A DNA stretch of 64,000 nucleotides from Sulfuricurvum sp. (GTDB lineage: Bacteria > Campylobacterota > Campylobacteria > Campylobacterales > Sulfurimonadaceae): assembly GCF_030691015.1 (NCBI RefSeq), contig NZ_JAUYFF010000004.1:1-64000 (forward strand), given 5' to 3'. Made by a program: the position numbers and the translations under genes. Within the stretch, counting starts at the first letter, position 1. Each line of letters begins with the position of its first letter. Under the pieces are notes generated by a model. That model ran no database searches and was not told the origin of the DNA. It saw only the letters and a program-made list of their open reading frames with translations. Shown here in pieces: positions 35,339 to 44,829 of the stretch.

Positions 35339-36899
35339 TCGCTATCGAGACACTTTCTCCTAAAATCTTCTTGTACATTACATAGTTGGCAAGTACTTTC
35401 TTGCCATACTCTCGACTCTCGGCATTTCCCACCAACTCCATGCTCATAAACGGTTCATATTCACCTGCATTGAAGTAAGCGCCGCTCAATAACAGACGTT
35501 TCGTAAATCCGATTCCGCCATTATAGGCATATGCCGCGAGTACCGGATTAAAGAGGGTCGCCTCAATGTGCTTCATGTGTTCGATCGAATAGGCAATGCT
35601 AAACTCCGGATTAAACATATCGTCATACGATTTAATTTTAAGCGGATGAATTTTAGAAATGGAATCGACGTTAAAGGGCATGATTTGCATTAAACCTAAG
35701 GCAAAAGATCGCGAAATCAACCCAGGAATGAGTCGTGTTTCTTGACGCATCAGTGCATATAACATCGCTTTTTGGTCAAGGGTGAGGGTTGACATATATT
35801 GATCATAGGGCATAGTGAAATTATGAATATAGGGTTGATAGACACGCTCAATCATATAGGCCTGTACCGCGAGAGAATCTTCCCCGTCATACCGCTCAAC
35901 AATCTCATAGAGCTTTTCAGGTGGGGTAACAACAAGTTCTTGATGCAGCGCATTCCATTCAAACGGATTATCCCCTTTGAATCCCTCTTTGCCCTGTGTC
36001 GGCAAGGTTGTGAAATAGTTTTGGGTTTCAATACCGAGCTTCTCTTTGGCCCATAAAGTGTACATATTGATGTCGAGACTCTCGCTTAGCTCTTTAAGGG
36101 CTGTTTCGTCTTGAGTAATACGATACAACCAAAAACTATTTTTGTCTCGTTCCATAGGAGAGAGTGCTTTACGTTTTGCTTCTTGAAAATGAAACAGAGC
36201 ATTATCGACACGATTGAATTTCAATGCATTGATACCTAGATAAAAGTGGGTTTGGCCGCTGTAAACACCACCGCTGACATTGCTAAGAGATTCTTGGAGT
36301 TTAGTTAGTTTGTGTTCCGTTGCACTAAGGTAAACCAGTTGATCAAACCCTTTTGCTACCGTCAGTTGAGCAAGAATATCATTGTCAATCGGAAGATTAA
36401 AATGATCTGCTCGATACTGCATTCCCGAGATGAGAAAAAGTTTAAGGGAGGAGGATAGATCACTGAATGCGGAGAAGTGATTATTGTGGTTCATGGTACG
36501 AAGCCATTGTACGTCGCCGAAACGATCACCAAGACGCGTGGCAATAAGCTCCCGCTGGTAACTTTCCAAATGCTGGGCTTTAATCGGTGTAAGAGCGAGA
36601 TAGAGGCAATCGTCTTCAACAATGTTCATTAGGTCAGTAGAGACCTTCTGGAGACACTCTGCGGTGTATCGGATCTCGGGTTCATCGGTTTTACAAGCGT
36701 AATCGAATAAAAACCGTTCGTTGACATACTCAACCTGATAAAAAGCTTCGGATGCCTGAGTCGTATTAATGTCTTGACGTAAGTACTGCCATATCAAAAA
36801 GTTTTTTTCGCGAGATGCGGGTTTACTATTGATCTCATCAAGTGTTACGCCCCAAAGATTGGCGCAGAGCAGTGCCGCAAGGGAGAAGGAGAATTTCAC
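35256..36899 (-). CDS. slt: Soluble lytic murein transglycosylase
   Basis: A 547-residue periplasmic lytic transglycosylase. Signal peptide about 1-17, a helical U-domain, then the SLT domain with catalytic E387 in LMRQETRLIPG and the GLMQIMPFN and AYNGG motifs. It cleaves peptidoglycan to 1,6-anhydro products during growth and division. It overlaps yggT by 4 nt upstream. The last 83 nt are antisense to the lipoprotein gene. Confidence 0.92.
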   Translation of the reverse strand: MKFSFSLAALLCANLWGVTLDEINSKPASREKNFLIWQYLRQDINTTQASEAFYQVEYVNERFLFDYACKTDEPEIRYTAECLQKVSTDLMNIVEDDCLYLALTPIKAQHLESYQRELIATRLGDRFGDVQWLRTMNHNNHFSAFSDLSSSLKLFLISGMQYRADHFNLPIDNDILAQLTVAKGFDQLVYLSATEHKLTKLQESLSNVSGGVYSGQTHFYLGINALKFNRVDNALFHFQEAKRKALSPMERDKNSFWLYRITQDETALKELSESLDINMYTLWAKEKLGIETQNYFTTLPTQGKEGFKGDNPFEWNALHQELVVTPPEKLYEIVERYDGEDSLAVQAYMIERVYQPYIHNFTMPYDQYMSTLTLDQKAMLYALMRQETRLIPGLISRSFALGLMQIMPFNVDSISKIHPLKIKSYDDMFNPEFSIAYSIEHMKHIEATLFNPVLAAYAYNGGIGFTKRLLLSGAYFNAGEYEPFMSMELVGNAESREYGKKVLANYVMYKKILGESVSIATIFDTLTQPSQSDYFRAEAIKKSLNPN

Positions 36900-37183
36900 G
36901 ACATAACCACCGCATTTATGATATTAACCAATATTACATCGATTACGTTCAATAAAACGATCAAGATGATCGGAGCTAAATCCAGACCGTTAAACACGGT
37001 CGGCATAATCTTGCGAACCGCACGATAGGCAGGTTCAGTTAGTCGGTAAATAATTTGCACAATCGGATTATATGGATCTGGGCGTACCCACGTCAAAAGA
37101 GCCCCGATGATAACAACCCATGTATATACGGTAAGGAGAGAGTGGACAATGCCGCCCAAACCTGAAATAATACCTTCCATCAT
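36896..37183 (-). CDS. yggT: YggT family membrane protein
   Basis: A 95-residue protein with two hydrophobic segments. The connecting part ([21 protein letters not shown]) is the YggT signature. The function is not firmly established; the family has been linked to osmotic and cell-envelope functions. It overlaps both slt and gltX by 4 nt, so gltX-yggT-slt form one operon as in Campylobacter. Confidence 0.92.
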   Translation of the reverse strand: MMEGIISGLGGIVHSLLTVYTWVVIIGALLTWVRPDPYNPIVQIIYRLTEPAYRAVRKIMPTVFNGLDLAPIILIVLLNVIDVILVNIINAVVMS

Positions 37184-38478
37184 TTTGCCACCTCTTTGAG
37201 ATAATTTTTAATATGTGTGTAGAGATCGTTCATCTCCGGTCCGTGTTCTGCACCGCCGATAAGAATTCGCAACGGCTTAAAGAGACTTTTCCCTTTGAGG
37301 CCGCTGTGTTCTATCAAATAGGCTTTGTACGATTCATAATCATCAAAATGGGGAGCTTTCAAGGTTAAATCGCGTAACACATCAAACCCCTCTTTGTACT
37401 CATCAGGGACAATTTTCGGAGCAAAGATCGCACCGATTTTCTCACGCAACTCTTTAAGGGTGCTTGCCTCTTCTAAAAAGAGTTTTGCAAGGTTTCCGAT
37501 CTCTTCATCCGCAAATCCGACGTATCGTGAAAGCTCTTTAGGATCAAGCCCTTTGAGATGCTCACGGTTGATGAATTTAAGTTTATCAATATCAAAACGA
37601 GCAGGTGCTTTGGAGAGAGTTTTCAGATCGAACCACTTGATGGCCTCTTTGAGAGAAAAAATTTCACACGGCGGTTTATTCCCCATCAAGATGAGATAAT
37701 TGGTGATCGCTTCGGGAAGATATCCCTCTTCAAGAAGCCATTTGACACTGGATGCGTCATCTCGTTTCGACATTTTTTTACCTTCGTTACCGAGGATAAT
37801 CGGCAAGTGGGCATACTCTATTTTTTTGTCGTATCCCAATGCTTCATGGATGGCCATTTGTTTAGGGGTATTGCTCAGATGATCTTCTCCTCGAATAATG
37901 AGAGAGATATCTGCGAGCATATCATCAACGGCACACGCAAAATTATAGGTTGGGTATTTATCGGCGCGCATCAAAATAAAACTGTCGATATCATCTGCGG
38001 CAAAGGTACTTTCTCCCTTGATTATATCCGTAACGGTAATCGAATGGCTTGGTTTTTTAAGGCGAATCGTAAAAGGGAGAGGGTTATCAATCACCTCTTC
38101 GGCATGGAGATTCTCACATGCTCCGTCATAGCGATAGGCTATTTTTCCCTCTTTGGAAGCTTCACGCTTGGCATCCAATGTTTCTGAGGTACAAAAACAG
38201 TTAAATGCTTTTTTATCTTGTAGAAGTTGAAGAGCCATTGCACGATGAAAGCGAAGATTGTTGCTTTGCAGTTGTTGCTCTTGGTATTCGATACCGAAAA
38301 GTGCCAAAATTGCAAATATTTCTTCCTCTTTTCCCGGAATATTGCGCTCTTTATCGGTATCTTCAATGCGGATAAGGAGCGGTTCTTCACGCTGAACGGA
38401 AGAGATGTAATTAAATAAAGCGACACGGAGATTGCCGATGTGCATATCACCGGTCGGGCTTGGGGCAAAACGGAGCAT
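37180..38478 (-). CDS. gltX: Glutamyl-tRNA synthetase
   Basis: A 432-residue class I aminoacyl-tRNA synthetase. HIGN lies in [13 protein letters not shown] (4-16), and KMSKR is near residue 240. Campylobacterota carry two GltX proteins, one of which misacylates tRNA-Gln for later amidation. Which of the two this is cannot be decided here. It is the first gene of the gltX-yggT-slt operon. Confidence 0.95.
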   Translation of the reverse strand: MLRFAPSPTGDMHIGNLRVALFNYISSVQREEPLLIRIEDTDKERNIPGKEEEIFAILALFGIEYQEQQLQSNNLRFHRAMALQLLQDKKAFNCFCTSETLDAKREASKEGKIAYRYDGACENLHAEEVIDNPLPFTIRLKKPSHSITVTDIIKGESTFAADDIDSFILMRADKYPTYNFACAVDDMLADISLIIRGEDHLSNTPKQMAIHEALGYDKKIEYAHLPIILGNEGKKMSKRDDASSVKWLLEEGYLPEAITNYLILMGNKPPCEIFSLKEAIKWFDLKTLSKAPARFDIDKLKFINREHLKGLDPKELSRYVGFADEEIGNLAKLFLEEASTLKELREKIGAIFAPKIVPDEYKEGFDVLRDLTLKAPHFDDYESYKAYLIEHSGLKGKSLFKPLRILIGGAEHGPEMNDLYTHIKNYLKEVAK

Positions 38479-38575
38479 AAATATTCCTAAATCTTTTTTG
38501 CAATATTAGCAGAAACTGTGTTCAAGCTAACTTTGCCCTGATTTAAGTGGGGAAAAGTCTCTGATAGGGTACAAT

Positions 38576-38581
38576 TATAAT
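38576..38581 (+). promoter_or_regulatory. -10 box (TATAAT) of the PilZ gene
   Basis: Perfect TATAAT 20 nt before the ATG at 38601, in the 122-bp divergent gap with gltX. Confidence 0.5.
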
Positions 38582-38600
38582 TATTTTACAACTATCAGGG

Positions 38601-40496
38601 ATGAAGGTGTCCATTCTAAAAATCGCTAAGTACGCCAAACACTTTGATCTTCTTGTGGTTTATGAATCAGGAACTGATCTGCCTTTTCGTGAATCGGCTG
38701 AATCTGTTTTTCGTACTTCCGATTTCAGGTCTTTTGATCAGATTCAAATAGATGCTTCGCCTCTGAGCTGTCACTTACTTATCCTTTGCGGCTCAGCCTC
38801 TTTTTTAAGAGAACCCGATTTAAAAAACTCTATCTCTTTGGTTCAGTCCCTTGAATCGATCCTGTTGACATCCGATTTTAAAGATATTAATGTTTTAAGA
38901 GCCGCTCTCTCTCTTCGTATGTCTGCTGTCAATAATATTCCTAAAAATGAAGAAGAATTTGCTCAGGTAATGATGGGGATTTTTTCGACATTGGTAAAAA
39001 AACATAATGAATCGATCCTTACCAATTACGACCGCACTATTTCTGAATACTCCAATAACCTTTTTTGGATACACAAAGAGGGGAAAGCGGTATACGCCAA
39101 TGATACTATAAAACGTAAGTTCGGAATCAAAAGTTTGGGAGACTTTGATTGCTATTTTGAAGAAAAGGAGATGGCTTCTCTTATCAAAACATCGGGGTTC
39201 GCTCAAAAAATAATTTCTCGAAAAGATATAAATGGTGAGTCAAAAGAGTATTTTGTTACGAATCAACCGTTAAAAGAGAATGAGTTCCTTGTAAGTATGA
39301 TCCCTTTGATCGCACCGATACAAAAATGTAACAAACAACTTCATAATCGAATGGGCTTTATCGAACTTCTTAAAGATGCTTTTGTCATCCATAAGAGAGA
39401 AAATGAGGCGATTCCGGTCATTATTATGTACATTGAAAATTCGGATAAGATCATTGAGATGCGGGGTGAAGATATCTATAATGAAGTTTGTAAAGAGATA
39501 CTAAAACTTGCAGAAACTCATTTTGACCATGATACACAAATGGCTCAATGGCACAAAGATATTTATACACTTATCTCTTCAAGTCTTACACTGGATGAAC
39601 TCAAGCATAGATTACAACGTTTTCATGAAAACCTTAATCTCGAAATATCGATAGAAGGGGCTTCTCCGGTCATTGATTCTTTTATCATCGATATGCATGG
39701 CGTGGAACTGAATAAAGCGATCGGTATCATCGATCATATAAATCAAAAACAGCTGCTTTCACGCGATTTAGCTCATCTCGTCCATTTCCAAATTTCAGCC
39801 GCTCCGAAAGAGATTGACGAAAAGACGCAAGCCCTTCATTATCTTGAAAAAATGATTATGACAAAGACATCGGTCAAGATGCTTAATTTTTACAAAGGGA
39901 TTCGTATCAGCACGGCGGCACGAATTGTCAAGATATCGAATGATTTGGTCTATGTGGCCATTGAAAAGATGCAAGGGTATGCCATGAAACTCGAGGGCAA
40001 TGTCGTCATTCAAGGCACAAATATCCCTTTTGATATATTGGCGAATGTCAAAATCGTCGATGTTGCTAAAAAGATTGCCGTATTGTCCAATTTTGAGCCA
40101 CTGGAAGCTTCCGGTAACAATCGTCAATACATCCGTATTCAGAGCGATCATCGTATGCATGTGACGATTTCGACGGCTAAAAGCGTCATGTCGGGGACAA
40201 TTTTAGATATTTCTATAAAATCAATTGCGTGTAAATTAAGCGTCTCGAAAGTTCCTCTAAAACTGGACTCTAAGGTTAGTTTACAATTCAATCTGCCTCT
40301 GGAGCGATTTGATGGCGGGATGGTAACCATGGCAGTTGCCGGGAGAATACAGTATATACAAGAGGGTGATGAATTTACCAAAGTGGTGGTAGAACTGAAT
40401 CTTATGGAGCCGTACGAGAGCTACCTTATCGAATATATTTATGCTCGTCAACAAGCACTTGTTAATGAAATCAAAATAATCGCCAATAAACTGTAA
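38601..40496 (+). CDS. PilZ protein with a degenerate GGDEF-like region
   Basis: A 631-residue cytoplasmic protein. A PAS-like stretch lies at about 135-230 (NLFWIHKEGKAVYANDTIKR). A GGDEF-like region follows at about 245-380, with WHKDIYTL in place of GGDEF, so no diguanylate cyclase activity is expected. A C-terminal PilZ domain has RQYIR (508-512) and DISIKS, where the last G of DxSxxG is S. It probably binds cyclic di-GMP through PilZ, perhaps weakly. A GTG at 38607 is better spaced from AGGGA than the ATG at 38601, so the true start may be six bases later. Confidence 0.75.
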   Translation: MKVSILKIAKYAKHFDLLVVYESGTDLPFRESAESVFRTSDFRSFDQIQIDASPLSCHLLILCGSASFLREPDLKNSISLVQSLESILLTSDFKDINVLRAALSLRMSAVNNIPKNEEEFAQVMMGIFSTLVKKHNESILTNYDRTISEYSNNLFWIHKEGKAVYANDTIKRKFGIKSLGDFDCYFEEKEMASLIKTSGFAQKIISRKDINGESKEYFVTNQPLKENEFLVSMIPLIAPIQKCNKQLHNRMGFIELLKDAFVIHKRENEAIPVIIMYIENSDKIIEMRGEDIYNEVCKEILKLAETHFDHDTQMAQWHKDIYTLISSSLTLDELKHRLQRFHENLNLEISIEGASPVIDSFIIDMHGVELNKAIGIIDHINQKQLLSRDLAHLVHFQISAAPKEIDEKTQALHYLEKMIMTKTSVKMLNFYKGIRISTAARIVKISNDLVYVAIEKMQGYAMKLEGNVVIQGTNIPFDILANVKIVDVAKKIAVLSNFEPLEASGNNRQYIRIQSDHRMHVTISTAKSVMSGTILDISIKSIACKLSVSKVPLKLDSKVSLQFNLPLERFDGGMVTMAVAGRIQYIQEGDEFTKVVVELNLMEPYESYLIEYIYARQQALVNEIKIIANKL

Positions 40497-40528
40497 ACGG
40501 AAAAGGTAAAAAAGAAGATTAAGGAGTA

Positions 40529-40544
40529 TTGGCTTAATAGCCAA
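40529..40544 (-). terminator. Hairpin over the stop codon of the phosphate transporter gene
   Basis: TTGGCT-TAAT-AGCCAA is a perfect 6-bp stem with a 4-nt loop covering the stop codon of the PiT gene. The following minus-strand bases become T-rich only about 12 nt later, so it is a weak terminator candidate for the transporter gene. Confidence 0.3.
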
Positions 40545-42015
40545 ATACTACCTTAAGGATAAAGAAGAAGAGGGCTGCCATTGCTGCAGCTGCGGGTAGG
40601 GTAATGACCCATGCCAGCGCGATTGGCTTCATCAATTTCCAGTTAGCATCACGGTTGAGTACACCGATTCCGATAATCGCACCGACGAGGATATGGGTCG
40701 ATGAAACAGGGATTCCTAAAACGGTCGCCAGTAAAATCACCAAGGTTGCACCAAGCTCAGCAGCAAATCCGGTTACGGGAAATATCTCGGTAATACGGCT
40801 TCCGACAGTATCGATAACCTCTTTACCGATAAACCACAATCCGGCGACCAGTGCAATACCAAACGTTGCCATAGCGATTACGGGGACAGGAGATTCCGCA
40901 TTTATGTTACCGGTTGCCAAAATATCGATGATAGCGGCAAACGGTCCGATAGCGTTCGCGATATCGTTGGCACCGTGACTGAAGGCAAACGATGACGCGG
41001 TTAGGACTTGGAGCATACTGAAAACGCGTAACGTTGCTTTGTGCGGAGTGTCTTTGTGCATTACTTTAATGATGGCGTAAACAACACCGTACATAAGGGT
41101 AGATAAAACTGCCAGCAACATATAGATTTGGGCATCATTTAGACCCAAATTGGCGTGTTTAAGACCTTTGAACAAGAGCATTCCGGCAATCATCGCCGTA
41201 CCGAATGCCGCAACAATGGGTGCATGGGTACGAAGGGCGTAAAAAGCGTTTTGCTTTTTCTTGAGACGATTAAGCTCGTGAACTTGTTCTTCGTGCTTTA
41301 TTTTTTCTTCCGCAGTTGCTGTTTCTGCATTGTGTAAAGCATTCAGTGCCGTGATTTGTGATTTAATATCATCAATGTGTGCTTGAACATTGTCATTGTA
41401 GTCGAGAATATTTTTTTTCAAATACCAATAGATTCCGAATGAAGCCATACCGCCTAGAATCGGAGAAATGACCCAGCTTATTGCAATTTTAGTCACTTGA
41501 TCCCAATGGACAAGACCAAATACAGATTCTCCCACTTCCATCGTAGCGTATCCAAGAGCGATAGAGCCTCCTAGAATCCCTCCGATAATGGCATGCGTCG
41601 TTGAGACAGGATACCCTTTGAATGTTGCATACAAAAGCCATGTCCCTGCGGAGAGGAGTGAACCCATCATAACAAAAACAAGGAGCATCGGATCAAAATT
41701 CATGGCCGAGATATCTACGATCCCTTTGCGGATAGTATTCGTAACTTCGGCTCCTGCGAGCATAGCTCCGCCGAGTTCGAAGATTGCGGCAATCATTAGT
41801 GCTTGTTTAACGGTGAGGGTTTTAGCCCCTACACTCGTACCAAATGAATTGGCAACGTCATTACCGCCGATATTGAAAGCCATAAAGACACCAAAGAGGG
41901 TAGCTAATACAAAAAGGGTGTAGTTGTTTTCGAGATAGTTAAATCCCCAAACCATAAAAACGGCGGTCATTATGATAAATATACCGCCGAAAAAGAGGTT
42001 GTCGCGAGAGAACAT
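40534..42015 (-). CDS. pit: PiT-family phosphate transporter
   Basis: A 493-residue inner-membrane transporter. The two PiT signature repeats are NIGGNDVANSFGTSVG near the N-terminus and SHGANDIANAIGPFA near the middle. About ten hydrophobic segments surround a hydrophilic, coiled-coil-like loop (about 210-265). PiT proteins move phosphate with H+ or Na+. The ATG at 42015 has GGAG 6 nt upstream; an earlier ATG at 42030 has no ribosome site. A TACAAT -10 and a four-unit 11-bp repeat lie just upstream, suggesting regulation by an OmpR/PhoB-family regulator. Confidence 0.92.
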   Translation of the reverse strand: MFSRDNLFFGGIFIIMTAVFMVWGFNYLENNYTLFVLATLFGVFMAFNIGGNDVANSFGTSVGAKTLTVKQALMIAAIFELGGAMLAGAEVTNTIRKGIVDISAMNFDPMLLVFVMMGSLLSAGTWLLYATFKGYPVSTTHAIIGGILGGSIALGYATMEVGESVFGLVHWDQVTKIAISWVISPILGGMASFGIYWYLKKNILDYNDNVQAHIDDIKSQITALNALHNAETATAEEKIKHEEQVHELNRLKKKQNAFYALRTHAPIVAAFGTAMIAGMLLFKGLKHANLGLNDAQIYMLLAVLSTLMYGVVYAIIKVMHKDTPHKATLRVFSMLQVLTASSFAFSHGANDIANAIGPFAAIIDILATGNINAESPVPVIAMATFGIALVAGLWFIGKEVIDTVGSRITEIFPVTGFAAELGATLVILLATVLGIPVSSTHILVGAIIGIGVLNRDANWKLMKPIALAWVITLPAAAAMAALFFFILKVVFGY

Positions 42016-42034
42016 GAATACTCCATTCATTAAA

Positions 42035-42040
42035 ATTGTA
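42035..42040 (-). promoter_or_regulatory. Candidate -10 box (TACAAT) of the phosphate transporter gene
   Basis: Minus-strand TACAAT about 20 nt before the ATG at 42015. The nearest repeat of the 11-bp box (42059-42063) lies 18 bp upstream, where a -35 element would be. Confidence 0.45.
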
Positions 42041-42058
42041 ATCTAAGGGCGGAATTTT

Positions 42059-42096
42059 ATTACAAAACCGTTACCGAAAGGTTACGAAATGATTAC
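42059..42096 (-). promoter_or_regulatory. Four-unit 11-bp repeat box upstream of the phosphate transporter (Pho-box-like)
   Basis: RTTAC occurs at 42059, 42070, 42081 and 42092, each exactly 11 bp apart. Eleven-bp direct repeats are the binding pattern of OmpR/PhoB-family regulators, and Pho boxes have this periodicity. The sequence differs from the published C. jejuni box (GTTTC repeats), so the identity of the regulator is inference. The position fits activation of the transporter gene: the last repeat covers the -35 region. Confidence 0.55.
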
Positions 42097-42139
42097 AAAA
42101 TTATGCCCGATATTCTCTTTAAAATGACTTCGTATTCCA

Positions 42140-42790
42140 TTAAATCTTTTTACTGAGCGCTTCGATATGACCGCTGTTTCCTAAAACAACAAGAATATCC
42201 CCTTTTTCGAGAATATCGTCTTTTTCAAACGAGGTATACCAAACTCCCTGATGTTTGTAGGCAATCGGTTTGACTTCAAACTCATCTTCAAAAATCGGGG
42301 AAAGAATAGATATGCCAACCCAAAAAGAGGGAACGGTCAGCTTGGCAATTTTCATCGTAATAGAGAGATCAATGGTCTCGTAGTGCATATTTTTAACCAT
42401 TTTTTTAACGATTTTTTTAGCTGATTCCATCTCTGGATAGATTACTTTCGCCGCTCCAAGTTTGGAAAGGATCTGACCGTGTACGGTTGTAATCGCTTTG
42501 GCGACTACCGTTTCCACCCCGAGCTCTTTCAGTGCCATAACGGTGAGAATACTCGCTTCGATATTTTCACCGATGCTGACGACCGCAACATCGACATTCC
42601 CGATCCCTGCTTCACGAAGCGCACGTATATCGGTAGAATCGAGTATGATAGCATCTTGAACAAATTCATTGATTTCTCGTATTTGTTCCTCGTCTAAATC
42701 GACAGCGATTACGCTAAGCCCCTGTTGTGCCAAGCCTTTGGCAACGTGAAATCCGAATTTTCCTAAACCTATAACTGCATATGTTTCCAT
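42140..42790 (-). CDS. ktrA: K+ uptake regulatory subunit (KtrA/TrkA-like)
   Basis: A 216-residue RCK protein. The Rossmann nucleotide site is VIGLGKFGFHVAKGL (5-19), with an acidic ribose-binding D31. An RCK_C domain follows at about 135-214. It binds ATP/ADP or NAD and gates the KtrB channel. It is separated from ktrB by one base, the last gene of the kdpD-kdpE-ktrB-ktrA operon. Confidence 0.93.
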   Translation of the reverse strand: METYAVIGLGKFGFHVAKGLAQQGLSVIAVDLDEEQIREINEFVQDAIILDSTDIRALREAGIGNVDVAVVSIGENIEASILTVMALKELGVETVVAKAITTVHGQILSKLGAAKVIYPEMESAKKIVKKMVKNMHYETIDLSITMKIAKLTVPSFWVGISILSPIFEDEFEVKPIAYKHQGVWYTSFEKDDILEKGDILVVLGNSGHIEALSKKI

Positions 42791-42791
42791 G

Positions 42792-44114
42792 TTAAATAAT
42801 TACCTTTCCTTCTGCATATTTAATTCTGCTCTCGATCGCTTTTCCGACAATGATAATGGTAAAAGCAAAGACTCCTACCCGCCCCATGAGCATCAACACA
42901 ATGATGTTAAGTTTTCCCCAATCACTAAAGAGGGCACTGTAGCTGAGAACACCGCCGTTTCCTGTCGATAACCCTACCGTACCGAATGCAGAAGTCGTTT
43001 CAAACAATATCCGCAGAAACGGCAAACGCTCAATTTCACTCAAAAGAATAGTGGAAAATACCACATAGAAAGAGGCTATAAAGATAACGGCATACGCTTT
43101 GTTGATCTGATAGGGGGAAATAGAACGACGGAAAATATGGGCATGGGTATCGCCTCTGAGGGTATACCATACACCGATCAATGCAAGTGCAACGGCTGTC
43201 GTTTTTATCCCTCCGGCAGTTCCTCCCGGGCTTCCTCCCGTCATCATAAAAAAAGTACCGAAAAAGAGATTGGAATCGGTCAAAGTTGAAAAATCGATAC
43301 TGTTAAATCCGGCAGTGCGATAGTTAACGGATGCAAACCAAGCCGCTAAAAATTTTTCGTCCCACTGCATGGATCGAAATGCATTATTCCACTCCAAAGA
43401 GAGAAGCAACGCCATACCTGCAACGATCAAGATAGCACTCATATACAAAACGATTTTGGTATGGGTAGAAATACGGACTAACTGACCGCGTCGATAATTG
43501 TAGATTTCGAGCAAAACTACATACCCTAAACCGCCGAGAATAATCAAAATCGGTATGGTAAGATTGATAATTGTATCACCGCGATAGCTCATCAAGTTAT
43601 CACTGAAGAGAGAAAAACCGGCATTGTTAAATGCTGAGATAGCATGAAACACTCCAAACCATGCGGCTTTTGCAAAGGGCATATCGATCCAAAATCGCAA
43701 AGTTAAAATGACGATTCCTACTACTTCTATGATGATAATTGAGGCAAATACGATTTTTAAAAATCGTACCAACCCATCCATCCCTGGGTGATTTAATGCC
43801 TCTTTGAGAATAAGACGATCTCGGTGACCGATTTTTTGTTTACGCATAACCGCCATAAACGTAACGGCTGTCATATACCCTAGTCCACCAATTTGGATAA
43901 GGGTAAGGATGATCACATGCCCTGCGGAGGTAAAATCAACAGGAGTATCTTTCACAATCAATCCCGTCACACACACTGCGGAGGTAGAGGTAAAGAGTGC
44001 ATCGATAAATCGTAACTCTCCATTATGGGCAAACGGAAGGGAGAGAAGCAGTGCACCGAAAACGATAAGTCCTATAAAGCTATAGAGAATTATTTTAATT
44101 TCTTGCGTATGTAT
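42792..44114 (-). CDS. ktrB: K+ transporter subunit KtrB/TrkH, apparent ATA start
   Basis: A 440-residue K+ channel-like transporter with TrkH/KtrB layout. The first pore region is RFIDALFTSTSAVCVTGL. The region upstream of the first GTG (43976) is conserved coding sequence, so 43976 cannot be the start. Scanning up to an in-frame TAG shows no ATG, GTG or TTG. An ATA at 44114-44112 lies six bases after AAAGGA and gives IHTQEIKII, exactly where homologues should begin. Initiation at ATA is rare, so this needs checking. Ten nt after the kdpE stop. Confidence 0.85.
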   Translation of the reverse strand: MHTQEIKIILYSFIGLIVFGALLLSLPFAHNGELRFIDALFTSTSAVCVTGLIVKDTPVDFTSAGHVIILTLIQIGGLGYMTAVTFMAVMRKQKIGHRDRLILKEALNHPGMDGLVRFLKIVFASIIIIEVVGIVILTLRFWIDMPFAKAAWFGVFHAISAFNNAGFSLFSDNLMSYRGDTIINLTIPILIILGGLGYVVLLEIYNYRRGQLVRISTHTKIVLYMSAILIVAGMALLLSLEWNNAFRSMQWDEKFLAAWFASVNYRTAGFNSIDFSTLTDSNLFFGTFFMMTGGSPGGTAGGIKTTAVALALIGVWYTLRGDTHAHIFRRSISPYQINKAYAVIFIASFYVVFSTILLSEIERLPFLRILFETTSAFGTVGLSTGNGGVLSYSALFSDWGKLNIIVLMLMGRVGVFAFTIIIVGKAIESRIKYAEGKVII

Positions 44115-44124
44115 GGTTGATCCT

Positions 44125-44829
44125 TTATTCTTGATAAGCGATATCGCATGTAAAACGATAGCCGATACCCATTTCTGTATGAATGTAGGTCGGTCGTGCT
44201 ACATCGGTCTCTATTTTTTTACGTAACGTATTAATATAGGTTCTTAAATACTGCATCTCATTTTGATATCCTACGCCCCATATCTCTTTTAAGATACGGC
44301 TATAGGGAAGAACTTGATTACGATGGAGGATAAAATATTTCAGTAAATTAAACTCCGTGGGAGTCAATTTTAAAGGCTCTCCCTTTTTTGCAACAAGATG
44401 ATGTTCTATATCTAATGTTATTTCATGGCATAGTATAACATTTACATTGGGCTGAAGACCTAAGAAACGACGTTGTGCCGAACGGACTCGTGCAAGAAGC
44501 TCATCAATTGAAAACGGTTTCATAACATAATCATCCGCCCCCGCATCAAGTGAGGCAATGACCTCCTTTTCTTCATGACGAGCCGATACGACAATAATCG
44601 GAACCGAGAGCTCGGCACGCACTTTTTTGATCAATCCTTTGCCGTCACCGTCAGGGAGACCTAAATCGAGGATGATCAAGTCGGGGCTATTGGTATGTAT
44701 CAAGCGCACTGCACTTTTAATATCAGCAGCAAGCAATGTTTTGAATCCATGCTGATGGAGTGATAGACTGAGCATTTTTGAAATGGCTTGGTCGTCTTCA
44801 ATGATTAAAATCAACTCTTGTGCTTTCAT
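44125..44829 (-). CDS. kdpE: KdpE-like response regulator
   Basis: A 234-residue OmpR-family regulator. The receiver has acidic ED at 11-12, the phospho-acceptor aspartate in LIILDLGLPDGDG and a conserved lysine in VMKPF. A winged-helix DNA-binding domain follows (about 130-230, LTPTEFNLLKYF). With the KdpD-like kinase upstream it probably controls the K+ transporter genes downstream. It overlaps kdpD by 4 nt. Confidence 0.9.
   Translation of the reverse strand: MKAQELILIIEDDQAISKMLSLSLHQHGFKTLLAADIKSAVRLIHTNSPDLIILDLGLPDGDGKGLIKKVRAELSVPIIVVSARHEEKEVIASLDAGADDYVMKPFSIDELLARVRSAQRRFLGLQPNVNVILCHEITLDIEHHLVAKKGEPLKLTPTEFNLLKYFILHRNQVLPYSRILKEIWGVGYQNEMQYLRTYINTLRKKIETDVARPTYIHTEMGIGYRFTCDIAYQE

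Noticed and set aside
43976-44114. Truncated or frameshifted ktrB
   Set aside because: The reading frame continues upstream without stop and encodes the expected first membrane helix; only the start codon is odd.
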